From assembly GCA_028284445.1 (NCBI GenBank), contig JANQRS010000046.1, positions 1 to 36,722 of the forward strand: a stretch of DNA of 36,722 bases, written 5' to 3'. Source of the stretch: Calditrichia bacterium. GTDB taxonomy: Bacteria; Calditrichota; Calditrichia; RBG-13-44-9; J075. The first letter of the stretch is position 1. Each line of letters opens with the position of its first letter. The translations under genes were made by a program, and so were the position numbers. The notes under the pieces are model-generated. The model saw only the letters and a list, made by a program, of their open reading frames with translations. It did no database searches and was not told where the DNA came from. Positions 6,547-14,914 of the stretch are shown here, one piece after another.

Positions 6547-7161
6547 ATGAAACTGACGGTTTCCGGACTGTGGAAAAGATATGGACGGCGCAATGTCGTC
6601 TCTAACGTGAATTTTGAGCTGAATACCGGCGACTCAGTGGTGATAACCGGGCCGAACGGTTCGGGAAAGACAACCCTGGTGCGATTGCTTTGTGGACTCC
6701 TGGCGCCGAGCAAAGGTGATATTCGCTATAAAGACGGGGAGCAAGAGCTGTCGATGGATGCAGTCTTTGCACATCTCGGCCTTGTTGGACCTTATCTGCA
6801 ATATTATCGGGATTTGACAGCCTACGAAAATATGCAGTTTATTGCAAAGGCCCGTGGATTGTCCGTTGATATGCCCCGCATTGATGCGCTTCTTGAGCGC
6901 GTTGGACTGGCAGGACGGGGCAAAGATGAACTACGGACCTATTCTTCCGGTATGCTGCAGCGCTTCAAGTATGTGGCAGCGCTCTACCATGAGCCTTCAA
7001 TTGTCGTTTTTGATGAACCAACCGCCAATCTGGACAAGGATGGCGCTGCAATAGTCTACGATCTGATACAAGAACGTCCGGATCAGCGAATGCTAATTCT
7101 GGCGACCAATGAACCCCACGAAATCCGATTCGGGAAGCAGCATGTTCGAATTGCTCAGTAA
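6547..7161 (+). CDS. ccmA: Cytochrome c maturation ABC ATPase CcmA
   Basis: ATP-binding subunit of the CcmABCD complex, which releases haem-loaded CcmE in System I cytochrome c biogenesis. It has 204 residues. Walker A is GPNGSGKTT (residues 35-43, Lys41), the signature is YSSGMLQR, and Walker B is IVVFDEPTANLD. The identity as ccmA rather than a general ABC ATPase comes from size and from the ccmB, ccmC and ccmD genes directly downstream. The ATG at 6547 has no strong ribosome site. The end overlaps ccmB by 20 bases, indicating coupled translation. Confidence 0.92.
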   Translation: MKLTVSGLWKRYGRRNVVSNVNFELNTGDSVVITGPNGSGKTTLVRLLCGLLAPSKGDIRYKDGEQELSMDAVFAHLGLVGPYLQYYRDLTAYENMQFIAKARGLSVDMPRIDALLERVGLAGRGKDELRTYSSGMLQRFKYVAALYHEPSIVVFDEPTANLDKDGAAIVYDLIQERPDQRMLILATNEPHEIRFGKQHVRIAQ

Positions 7162-7813
7162 GAGCCTGGTTGTATTTCAGAAAGACCTGAAACTGGAGTT
7201 CCGGCGACGCTATGCGTTGAACGCAATTGCTATGTTTGCGTTGACAACCCTGGTAACGGTAAGCTTCTCGATCGGACCGCTCGATGTTGAGCCGGCTGTT
7301 GCAGCACCTTTGCTGTGGATCATCCTGTTTTTCTCCGCGATGTCTGGTTTGTCGCACATCTTCATTCGCGAAGAAGAGCAGCAAACCGCCGACACGCTGC
7401 GTTTGGTATTGCCGCCGAACGCCGTGTGGCTTGGAAAATGGCTATTTAACGTTCTATTACTCTTTGCACTTGAGCTGATTGTGGTGCCGATGTTTTGCCT
7501 GATGATGAACATTAGTGTAGAAAATTTAACCACTTTTGTGCTTATTGTTACAGTCGGCAGCATCGCTCTTTCTTCGGTAGCAACAATAATTGCAGCGATT
7601 ATATCGCTTACCAGTAGTCGTGGCGCGCTATTTGCAGTGCTATCCCTTCCAATAGCATTACCGGTTTTGATATCAGGAATTGAAGGGACACGAATGGCCA
7701 TGCATGGCGCTGCCTTCGAACGCGGGTTGCCAGACCTGCAAATCTTATTCTCATTCTCGGTAGTTATTATTACGATTTCTGCATTGGTATTTGAATTTAT
7801 TTGGAGGAAGTAA
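7142..7813 (+). CDS. ccmB: Cytochrome c maturation membrane protein CcmB
   Basis: Inner-membrane permease-like subunit of CcmABCD. It has 223 residues, against about 220 in E. coli. After a short N-terminal cytoplasmic part (SLVVFQKDLKLEFRRRYALN, typical of CcmB) there are six hydrophobic stretches, with a cytoplasmic loop IREEEQQTADTLRLVLPP that corresponds to the family's coupling region. The ATG at 7142 is preferred over an in-frame upstream start at 7109 because it matches the family N-terminus. The stop codon overlaps the ccmC start by one base (TAATG). Confidence 0.93.
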   Translation: MFELLSKSLVVFQKDLKLEFRRRYALNAIAMFALTTLVTVSFSIGPLDVEPAVAAPLLWIILFFSAMSGLSHIFIREEEQQTADTLRLVLPPNAVWLGKWLFNVLLLFALELIVVPMFCLMMNISVENLTTFVLIVTVGSIALSSVATIIAAIISLTSSRGALFAVLSLPIALPVLISGIEGTRMAMHGAAFERGLPDLQILFSFSVVIITISALVFEFIWRK

Positions 7814-8493
7814 TGTCTCTTAAGAACGATTGGTGGAAAATCCTGATTGGCGTTTCAATGTCGGTGATGATTTATGGCGCCTTCATGTATGCTCCACCGG
7901 CCAAGGGACTGGGCGAGAGCACACGGGTGCTCTACTTTCACGTACCCTGTGCCTGGATAGGTTCATTGGCCTTCCTGGTTTCGGCCATCTATAGCATCCT
8001 GTATCTGCGGCGTCAGAAGGTGACAGACGATATCTATGCGGCATCGTCCGCACAAATTGGATTTGTCTTCACAATCCTGGCAACGGTTACCGGCTCAATT
8101 TGGGCGAAGGAGATTTGGCATTCCTATTGGAACTGGGATCCGCGCCAAACGTCAATCTTCTTTCTGCTGATGATTTATGCGGCATATCTTGTGCTGCGTT
8201 CAGCCATCGAAGAGTTTGACAAACGCGCCCGGCTGGCAGCCGTTTACTCGATCATCGCTTTTGTGACGGTGCCGTTTTTTACGTATATTGCACCAAGGAT
8301 TTATGAATCACTGCATCCGGATCCAATTATCAACGCGGATGCGAAAATAAACATGGAATCGCGCATGCAACATGTGTTGTGGGGATCTACCTTCATTTTT
8401 ATTGGACTCTACTATTGGTTGTTGAAAATCAAATCAAAGATTGCGCTGATTGATTACACGGTTGAGAATCATGAACTTCAAGAAGAAGGGTAG
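7813..8493 (+). CDS. ccmC: Haem exporter/handling protein CcmC
   Basis: Inner-membrane haem-handling protein that attaches haem to CcmE. It has 226 residues and six membrane segments. The tryptophan-rich motif IWHSYWNWDPRQTS lies in the second periplasmic loop, with the flanking conserved histidines in LYFHVPCAW and MQHVLWGS. These are the expected haem ligands. The ATG at 7813 has GGAGG at 7803-7807 and overlaps the ccmB stop. An earlier in-frame start at 7801 would lie on that ribosome site and is rejected. Confidence 0.95.
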   Translation: MSLKNDWWKILIGVSMSVMIYGAFMYAPPAKGLGESTRVLYFHVPCAWIGSLAFLVSAIYSILYLRRQKVTDDIYAASSAQIGFVFTILATVTGSIWAKEIWHSYWNWDPRQTSIFFLLMIYAAYLVLRSAIEEFDKRARLAAVYSIIAFVTVPFFTYIAPRIYESLHPDPIINADAKINMESRMQHVLWGSTFIFIGLYYWLLKIKSKIALIDYTVENHELQEEG

Positions 8494-8499
8494 AAATTA

Positions 8500-8694
8500 A
8501 TGTTAACGGCGATGATATTAAATTCGGACTTGCTGCTTCGTCTTCAGGAAGAAGAGGTTGCAGGCGATGATGTTACCGTGGTAATGATGGTAACATTAAT
8601 TATCTGGATTGGTCTTTTTGTTTATCTCTTTCAACTAGACCGTAAGGTAAAGGATTTGGGAGAACAGGTAAAGTCGGACATGCCCGGAAAATAA
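8500..8694 (+). CDS. ccmD: CcmD family small membrane protein
   Basis: A 64-residue protein with one membrane span (TLIIWIGLFVYLFQ) followed by a charged cytoplasmic tail DRKVKDLGEQVK. This is the layout of CcmD proteins, which help release holo-CcmE from CcmABC. Sequence conservation in this family is always low, so the call rests on topology and on its place 6 bases after ccmC. A gap of 145 bases with two hairpins separates it from ccmE. Confidence 0.82.
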   Translation: MLTAMILNSDLLLRLQEEEVAGDDVTVVMMVTLIIWIGLFVYLFQLDRKVKDLGEQVKSDMPGK

Positions 8695-8767
8695 GGGCTT
8701 TCGAAACCTGATTTTTTTGTGAAATGTTTTACTTTCTATCTTAGTTTAATTATTTTTGAAAGAGGGG

Positions 8768-8826
8768 GAGCAGTAGATAGCTGCTCAAATCGTTAAGACG
8801 CCATCGGTTAAACCCGGTGATTTTTT
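8768..8826 (+). promoter_or_regulatory. Tandem hairpins upstream of ccmE, attenuator-like
   Basis: Hairpin 1 is GAGCAG (8768-8773) with CTGCTC (8781-8786). Hairpin 2 is CATCGG (8802-8807) with CCGGTG (8814-8819, one G-U pair), followed by A and six T (8821-8826), an intrinsic-terminator layout. The ribosome site AAGGAG starts directly after the T run and leads to the ccmE ATG at 8840. Either ccmABCD ends here with some read-through or the element tunes ccmEF expression. A TTTG element (8716-8719) and TATCTTAG (8737-8744), 17 bases apart, resemble the Bacteroidota promoter pattern and could start ccmEF transcription; this is weak evidence. Confidence 0.5.
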
Positions 8827-8839
8827 AAGGAGCAATACT

Positions 8840-9223
8840 ATGAAGTCTAAATATATGATCGGTATCGGTATCATTGTTGCTTTTCTGGTCCTGGCTGGTG
8901 TCAATTTTCAGAAGTCGCTGACACCCTACGTTTCTATCCAGGAAGCGCGTGCCGAGACCCGGACAGTCCAGGTGAAGGGCGCACGGGTAGATGGTTCTGC
9001 TATGTATGATCCTGCAAGCAAAACCTTCAACTTTAAAATTGTTGACAGTGAAGGCGTGGAATGCCAGATCGTCTACGATGGTGTCAAGCCCTCCAATTTT
9101 GATGAAGCGAAAGAAATTGTGGCCAAGGGACGTTTTAAAGACGACGTTTTCCATGCCAAGGAACTCTTGGTAAAGTGCCCGTCTAAATATGAAGCAGAAA
9201 CTGTTAAGGGAGTGAAATCATGA
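8840..9223 (+). CDS. ccmE: Cytochrome c maturation haem chaperone CcmE, CXXXY type
   Basis: Membrane-anchored periplasmic haem chaperone carrying haem from CcmC to CcmF. It has 127 residues: an N-terminal anchor (about residues 6-24), then an OB-fold with ARVDGSAMYDPASKTFNF, the EGVECQIVYDG region, and EAKEIVAKGRF, all typical. The haem-attaching residue is Cys113 in CPSKY (113-117), the CXXXY variant known from Desulfovibrio and some archaea, rather than the HXXXY of E. coli. A good AAGGAG precedes the ATG. The stop overlaps the ccmF ATG (ATGA). Confidence 0.95.
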   Translation: MKSKYMIGIGIIVAFLVLAGVNFQKSLTPYVSIQEARAETRTVQVKGARVDGSAMYDPASKTFNFKIVDSEGVECQIVYDGVKPSNFDEAKEIVAKGRFKDDVFHAKELLVKCPSKYEAETVKGVKS

Positions 9224-11520
9224 TTGCTGGTCTCGACGCCATTTCTTTTATTGGCTCGGTTGCGGTCGCCACTGCCTTCATCGCAACACTCGTTGGAATT
9301 ACGGCCTATTACCTTTATTACCGTGATCAAAATGAAAATCTGTTGCGGCTTGGAAATCGCAGCTTTTTCCTGATGCAGGGTGGTGTTGTGACGGCCCTGG
9401 TCTTGCTGATCTATTCACTGATGACCAACGATTTCCAGATGAATTACGTCTATAGTTATTCATCGACTGAACTGAGCAACTATTACCTTTTTGCAACACT
9501 CTGGGCCGGTCAGGAAGGCACTTTCCTGATGTGGCTCTTTTACGGCGGCCTCTACGGACTTATTCTTATGAAGACCATGTCGAAAGAGCGTCCGTTGGTG
9601 ATGTTCTTCCTAATGTTGGTACAAGCCACGCTGCTGTTAATTCTTCTTAAGAAAAATCCCTTTGTCATGATCTGGCATAATTATGCCGAAGTACCGATCA
9701 ATTTTACGCCTGCAGATGGCAACGGATTAAACCCCTTGCTGCAAAATCCCTGGATGGTTATCCATCCGCCCACGCTTTTCGTTGGGTATAGCTCGACAGT
9801 AGTGCCCTTCGTGATTGCGATGTCGGCGATGGTGACACGGGACTATCAAGGCTGGTTGAAGGCGGCACAACCGTGGATTATCTTTAACGTAATGATCCTG
9901 GGAACCGGCATCATTATGGGCGGTTACTGGGCTTATATCACCCTGGGCTGGGGCGGTTACTGGGGCTGGGATCCGGTAGAAAATGCCTCATTGGTGCCCT
10001 GGATATTCGGACTGGTTCTTCTGCACGGCGTCATTGTGCAATCAAGCCGGAAGTCATTGATCAAAACCAATATGTTTTTGGCCGGTGGCACATTTCTGAC
10101 CATGGTTTGGGGATCCTTTCTGACGCGCTCCGGCGTGCTTACCGATTTTTCGGTGCATTCATTTGCGCCGTCCGGTTTGACCTTCTATCTGGTGATGTTC
10201 CAGTTGGTATTCACCGTCATGTTTTTCGCAGTTTTCTTTAACTTTGCTCGCTGGATGAAAGACGAAGGCGTTGAACCCAGCGAGTTTGGCGACGGCCTGA
10301 TGAACCGCGAGACCTTCATGTTGATGGGCATGCTGATCCTGCTGCTGAGCGGCATCTTCGTTCTCTTCGGGACATCTGCACCACTCTACACGCGTTGGTT
10401 TGGTGATCCGGCCAGTCTTGCGCCCGATTTCTACAATACGATGATTCGTCCGGCAGGGCTGTTCATGCTCTTTTTTATTGCCATAGCCCCGCTTTTGGCC
10501 TGGAAAACATCCGAATTTCGCAATCGCGATACGGCCATGTGGGCAGGTATCGCAGCTATCATTGCGACTGCGCTGGCGATGGTCCTCGGACTGACGCAGC
10601 CCTGGTCCATTCTATTATTCCTGTTTGCGGCCTTCGTGGTTGCAATCAATGCCAAAGTCGCCTGGACATTTATCAACCGTAATATGACCAAAGCCGGTGG
10701 CTACATCGCACATGTTGGCCTTGGATTGATGACCATCGGTATCATCACCTCGTCCATGTATGACGACAGCGAGAAAGTGATGTTGCCGGAAGGCGAATTC
10801 ACCACGACCGAGATGGGATACGATATCAAGTTCCTGGGTTTCCGTGAGATGCCCGACGGCAAAGATCGCGTGAAGCTGGAAGTGCGCACTGCCTTCGGCA
10901 GCTACGAGGCACAGCCGGAATTCTACTATAGCGATTTCTCCAAGTCATATATGGTTGCTCCGGACGTGAAGGTGGCATTTGCGAAAGATATTTATATCTC
11001 GCCGATTTCCTTTACACCGGCGGAGTATGCCAATCTGAACTCTTTCAAACTCAAGAAAGGGGAAACCCATAACTACGCTGACCTTGAAATTACCTTCAAG
11101 GATTTCAGCGTCAACATGGGGCCATCTACCCAGGAGGTGACTGCTAATCTGGATATCACCGCCAGCGAAGGCAACTACGACAAAGTGTTGCCGGTGAAGC
11201 CGATTCTGACGGCTCGCGATGGTGAAATGGATAGTCAGCCTGCGGACATACCGGGAACTGCTTACCAAATCAAGATCGTTTCCGTAAGCGCCACTGATGG
11301 CGTGGTGGAACTGGCGGTGATGTCTCCGCAACATGATGCCGGCACCACGCCTCGCGACATGATGGCTGTTGAAGTCACCGAGAAGCCGTTGATTAGCATT
11401 CTCTGGATTGGCACGCTGGTCTTTGTTCTTGGCTCAGCTCTTACCCTTGTCAACCGGACGCGGCAACGCAGAAGCCGCAAGGAGCGCAGCAAGAGTGAGG
11501 CTGAAGAAATAATCGTCTAA
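9220..11520 (+). CDS. ccmF: Cytochrome c haem lyase subunit CcmF
   Basis: Large polytopic inner-membrane protein that attaches haem to the apocytochrome. It has 766 residues. The WWD-type motif WGWDPVENAS lies in the GGYWGWDPVENASLVPW loop, flanked by conserved histidines in WMVIHPP and in VHSFAPSG. Many transmembrane segments fill the first two thirds. The C-terminal third is a periplasmic domain (about residues 510-730) before a final span and a basic tail. It starts with ATGA overlap to ccmE. CcmG and CcmH, the usual thiol-handling partners, are not in this window. Confidence 0.95.
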   Translation: MIAGLDAISFIGSVAVATAFIATLVGITAYYLYYRDQNENLLRLGNRSFFLMQGGVVTALVLLIYSLMTNDFQMNYVYSYSSTELSNYYLFATLWAGQEGTFLMWLFYGGLYGLILMKTMSKERPLVMFFLMLVQATLLLILLKKNPFVMIWHNYAEVPINFTPADGNGLNPLLQNPWMVIHPPTLFVGYSSTVVPFVIAMSAMVTRDYQGWLKAAQPWIIFNVMILGTGIIMGGYWAYITLGWGGYWGWDPVENASLVPWIFGLVLLHGVIVQSSRKSLIKTNMFLAGGTFLTMVWGSFLTRSGVLTDFSVHSFAPSGLTFYLVMFQLVFTVMFFAVFFNFARWMKDEGVEPSEFGDGLMNRETFMLMGMLILLLSGIFVLFGTSAPLYTRWFGDPASLAPDFYNTMIRPAGLFMLFFIAIAPLLAWKTSEFRNRDTAMWAGIAAIIATALAMVLGLTQPWSILLFLFAAFVVAINAKVAWTFINRNMTKAGGYIAHVGLGLMTIGIITSSMYDDSEKVMLPEGEFTTTEMGYDIKFLGFREMPDGKDRVKLEVRTAFGSYEAQPEFYYSDFSKSYMVAPDVKVAFAKDIYISPISFTPAEYANLNSFKLKKGETHNYADLEITFKDFSVNMGPSTQEVTANLDITASEGNYDKVLPVKPILTARDGEMDSQPADIPGTAYQIKIVSVSATDGVVELAVMSPQHDAGTTPRDMMAVEVTEKPLISILWIGTLVFVLGSALTLVNRTRQRRSRKERSKSEAEEIIV

Positions 11521-11541
11521 TAAGCGTTTTTTGAAGGCATT

Positions 11542-11569
11542 TATCAGGCCCGATTAAACGGGCCTGATA
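11542..11569. terminator. Hairpin after ccmF
   Basis: TATCAGGCCCG (11542-11552) and CGGGCCTGATA (11559-11569) are perfect complements around a 6-base loop. No T run follows, so it may stabilise the mRNA 3' end or be a Rho-assisted stop. Confidence 0.6.
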
Positions 11570-11626
11570 CCATTAGTATGCAAATTTTACATGTTGATTT
11601 TTTCCAGTTGACGCTATATTTTGCGT

Positions 11627-11651
11627 GGGCGCTATAGTAAGAGTAGCGCCC
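11627..11651. terminator. Second hairpin in the ccmF-rhodanese gap
   Basis: GGGCGCTA (11627-11634) pairs perfectly with TAGCGCCC (11644-11651) around a 9-base loop and is followed by TTGCTTTAT. It is a plausible weak terminator or leader hairpin for the rhodanese gene starting at 11706. Confidence 0.5.
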
Positions 11652-11705
11652 TTGCTTTATGCAGTTTTGCTAATTCGCCGTTGTCACCGTGCTTCCGGAA
11701 CATAG

Positions 11706-12239
11706 ATGAAAATAGTTGCTATTATTGCACTACTCTTACTTGCTGTCATTGGCAGTACCCTGCTCTATGCCCAAATGTCCTTATCCAGGATTGAAGAAAA
11801 CATTGCCAGTCAACATCCTGTGGAGCACCTTGTTGTAGCGGACGTGAGTCAATCAATTAGCGGAACGGATTCCACAAAGTTCCTGATTTTTGATACCCGG
11901 CCTGAGGATGAATTTACAGTCGGGCATATTGCCAACGCAATCCAGGTAAATCCTGATATCAGTGCAGCGGAATTTATCAAGACTTTCGCTGCTGATGTGC
12001 AGGGAAAGCACCTGTTGTTTTACTGTTCTGTTGGCAAACGAAGCTCAATTTTAGTGGAGCGTGTTGAAGAAGATGCGCTCGAGGCTGGCGCATTATCGCT
12101 GGCCAACATACGTGGCGGTATTTTTCGCTGGTATAATGAAGGCTATTCTGTGGTGAATGCGGAGGGGGAAACCGATGAAATTCATCCATATGACCGGTTC
12201 TGGGGCAAACTCGTCCAGAAGCGCTCATCCGGAAAATAG
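11706..12239 (+). CDS. Membrane-anchored rhodanese-like protein
   Basis: A 177-residue protein with an N-terminal membrane anchor or uncleaved signal (VAIIALLLLAVIGSTLLYA) and one rhodanese-homology domain. FLIFDTRPEDEFTVGHIANA is the CH2-like start of the domain, and the active loop is CSVGKRS with Cys107, so the catalytic cysteine is present. The domain should face the periplasm. Substrate is unknown; periplasmic rhodaneses can handle thiosulfate, persulfide or thiol groups. It lies 185 bases after ccmF with two hairpins between, and 23 bases before the carboxypeptidase, so co-transcription with the latter is more likely. Confidence 0.82.
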   Translation: MKIVAIIALLLLAVIGSTLLYAQMSLSRIEENIASQHPVEHLVVADVSQSISGTDSTKFLIFDTRPEDEFTVGHIANAIQVNPDISAAEFIKTFAADVQGKHLLFYCSVGKRSSILVERVEEDALEAGALSLANIRGGIFRWYNEGYSVVNAEGETDEIHPYDRFWGKLVQKRSSGK

Positions 12240-12262
12240 TCGAAGCCAGGCATGGGGGTGCC

Positions 12263-14698
12263 ATGAATTCCCAACACAAGAAAAGAGCTCGGAATTTGCC
12301 AGTGCTGCTGGTATGCAGTCTTTTCCTGCTGTTCATTTCTATAACTGCACAGGCGAATGAAAGCTATTCGCAGGTGCAACTTACGCCAATTGCCCCCGCT
12401 CAACTCAATGATCTGGCAGATCTGGGCATCAGTATTGATCATTTCCAGGGACGCTTCGAAGAAGGCATTATCCTTGTCCTCAGCACCGATGAACTAGTCG
12501 CTTTGACCAAAGCCGGTTATAGCTATTCTGTATTAATTGATGACGTGTACGAAGACTATCAGCGGCGCGTGGCATCGGCGACGCTGAAATCGCCCAATAA
12601 TCCCGCGAAGATGGCTGTAGACGGCATAGTCGGCTATTCAGCCGGTAGCATGGGGGGCTTCCACACCTACCAGGAAGTTAACCTGCTGCTTGACTCGCTT
12701 CGTGTCGTTCACCCCAATATTATCTCTTCTCGTTCACATATCGGCTTTAGCCATGAAGGCCGTTCCATCTGGGCAGTAAAGATCTCCGATAATCCGGATG
12801 TTGACGAATCTGCCAGCGAGAGCGGCGTCTATTTCGACGGTCTGCATCATGCCCGTGAGCCCATGAGCCTGGAAGTGCAGCTTTATTATATCTACTGGCT
12901 GATGGATAACTATGGCAGCGATGCCGAAGCGACCTATCTGGTTAACAATCGTGAGATTTTTTTCGTGCCGATAGTCAATCCGGACGGCTATGTTTACAAC
13001 CAGAATACCGCTCCCGATGGGGGAGGGCTCTGGCGCAAAAACCGTCGCAATCACGGCAGTTGCTTCGGGGTCGATTTGAATCGCAATTACGAGACCGGTT
13101 TTGATAGCAATAGCTCCAACGGCGATCCCTGTACAGAAACCTATCGCGGGAGTGCCGCGTTTTCCGAGCCGGAAGCTGCCGCTATTCGTGACTACATTCT
13201 TCGCATTGAACCGGAAATAGCTTTCTCACTGCACTCCGTGCGCGGAGCATACCTCAATCCTTATGCTCACATGGAAATGTCGCCTTCTTTTGAAATCTAT
13301 TCTGAATTTTCCTCCGATTTTGCTGCGGCAAATCAGTACCTCTATGGACGTACGAGTGAAATTCTTGATTATACAGCGGGTGGCGCTGCGCGCGATTATT
13401 TTCATACTCAGGGCATCATTACCTGGGAGGTCGAAGTTGGTGGTAGCGGCTTTTGGCCGCTGGCTTCAGAGATAGTCTCATTAGCCAGCGAAAATTTGCC
13501 CGGACTGAAATATCTGACCTGGGTTTCCGGCGGCTACGCAGATCTGAAACATTTCCAGGTTGCAGATAATCAGGATATTCTTAATGGAGACACCCTGAAG
13601 CTGGTCGCAACAATCAAGAATCGCGGCCTTAGTGATATCGCTTCAAATGTTGAATTTCGTATCGAAGCGGCCGGGAGCGAGCTGCAACCGGTGCAGAATC
13701 GCATCAATTTCGGGGCGATAAATGCTCGGACAACAACAGCGAACTATGAACAGCCGTTGCGCTTCGTTCTGCCGAGCACCGATAAAACCCTGGATGATCT
13801 AACACTCTATCTGACATTGCTCCAGGAAAGTGTTGTTACCAGTCGCGATACCATTAAGTTGAGGGTGGGCAGCACCGAAGTGCTATTCGAAGATTTTGCC
13901 GAAGCCGGTACCACGGGGTGGATTGCCGACGGCCCGGGGCAAGCCTGGGATACAACCTTCGTTGATGCCTGGTCCGGGAGATATTCCTTTGCTGATTCCC
14001 GCTATGCTAGTTCAAGGAGCAATTCCGCCAGCACTTTTACGCTTGCTAAGGCAATTGATTTGAACAGTGCCAGTAACCCCTTCGTCAGCTTCTACGCAAA
14101 GTGGGCCATAGAGAGCGGCTTCGATTATGTCCAATTTCAGATTAGTAGCGACGGTGGTAACAGTTGGGAGCCGATGAATGGATCGCATACAGCACATTTC
14201 CGGGAGGAGCCGTCATATTTTGGCGTTAGGCATTGGGTGCGGGAAGAAATCGATCTCTCAGCATGGATCGGGAAAACGGTGCGATTTCGCTTTATGCTGA
14301 ACACCGATAGCGGCATCAATGGTGATGGCTTCTACTTTGATGACTTCCGGGTGGTCGATTTCAGCGCTCCCTCGATCGTTTCAATCAATGATCAGCCATC
14401 CATTTTACCTGAGAAACTGCAACTTGACCAGAATTATCCTAACCCTTTTAATCCTGATACCCAGATTACCTTTCACATCCCTTCGTCCTTGAGCGGTCAG
14501 CGCGTGCAGCTCGATGTCTTTGATTTGCTCGGCAAGCATATCGCCAGTTTAGTCGATGACAGTCAGCCTGCCGGTCGCCAAACAGTGCGCTGGAACGGCC
14601 ACAATGACCTGGGTCAACCCGTTACTTCCGGTGTTTACGTATATAGAATATTGGTGGCGGATCAGATTCAGCTGCGAAAAATGCTCCTCGTACGCTAA
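12263..14698 (+). CDS. Secreted M14 zinc carboxypeptidase with C-terminal sorting domain
   Basis: An 811-residue exported protein. After a basic N-terminus and signal peptide (to about residue 31) comes a pro-region, then an M14 peptidase domain. The zinc ligands are His196 and Glu199 in HHAREP and His324 in SLHS. The arginine and asparagine motif is DLNRNYE, and the general base is Glu389 in TWEVE, so the catalytic set is complete. Beyond residue about 425 are a CARDB-like beta domain, then a MAM/immune-inhibitor-like jelly roll (ASNPFVSFYAKWAIESGFDY), and finally the YPNPFNP sorting domain (residues 725-731 onward) ending in LRKMLLVR. Such tails direct export and surface attachment or release in type IX-secreting and related bacteria. 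Likely role is extracellular protein degradation. Confidence 0.92.
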   Translation: MNSQHKKRARNLPVLLVCSLFLLFISITAQANESYSQVQLTPIAPAQLNDLADLGISIDHFQGRFEEGIILVLSTDELVALTKAGYSYSVLIDDVYEDYQRRVASATLKSPNNPAKMAVDGIVGYSAGSMGGFHTYQEVNLLLDSLRVVHPNIISSRSHIGFSHEGRSIWAVKISDNPDVDESASESGVYFDGLHHAREPMSLEVQLYYIYWLMDNYGSDAEATYLVNNREIFFVPIVNPDGYVYNQNTAPDGGGLWRKNRRNHGSCFGVDLNRNYETGFDSNSSNGDPCTETYRGSAAFSEPEAAAIRDYILRIEPEIAFSLHSVRGAYLNPYAHMEMSPSFEIYSEFSSDFAAANQYLYGRTSEILDYTAGGAARDYFHTQGIITWEVEVGGSGFWPLASEIVSLASENLPGLKYLTWVSGGYADLKHFQVADNQDILNGDTLKLVATIKNRGLSDIASNVEFRIEAAGSELQPVQNRINFGAINARTTTANYEQPLRFVLPSTDKTLDDLTLYLTLLQESVVTSRDTIKLRVGSTEVLFEDFAEAGTTGWIADGPGQAWDTTFVDAWSGRYSFADSRYASSRSNSASTFTLAKAIDLNSASNPFVSFYAKWAIESGFDYVQFQISSDGGNSWEPMNGSHTAHFREEPSYFGVRHWVREEIDLSAWIGKTVRFRFMLNTDSGINGDGFYFDDFRVVDFSAPSIVSINDQPSILPEKLQLDQNYPNPFNPDTQITFHIPSSLSGQRVQLDVFDLLGKHIASLVDDSQPAGRQTVRWNGHNDLGQPVTSGVYVYRILVADQIQLRKMLLVR

Positions 14699-14727
14699 TA
14701 GAGCTAAATTCCGGATTCCAACGCGAA

Positions 14728-14800
14728 AAATTCCAAAGAAGGTGCCTTCAGGATCTGCTTCTCGTAATTCGCCTTCGTAAAATTTGGAATTTGTCTTTTT
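14728..14800 (+). terminator. Inverted repeat with T run after carboxypeptidase
   Basis: AAATTCCAAA (14728-14737) and TTTGGAATTT (14783-14792) are perfect 10-base complements, enclosing about 45 bases that include a small GAAGG/CCTTC hairpin. GTCTTTTT follows (14793-14800). It is a plausible terminator for the rhodanese-carboxypeptidase unit. Confidence 0.55.
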
Positions 14801-14914
14801 GGGAAATTTTCCTGTTGAAAATTTTCGTCCCTAAGTACATTTAAAATATGTAATCTGGGTTGGATTGCTGCCCACTGTTGATTATATTTCGCACGGACTT
14901 ACGTTAACAGGACT

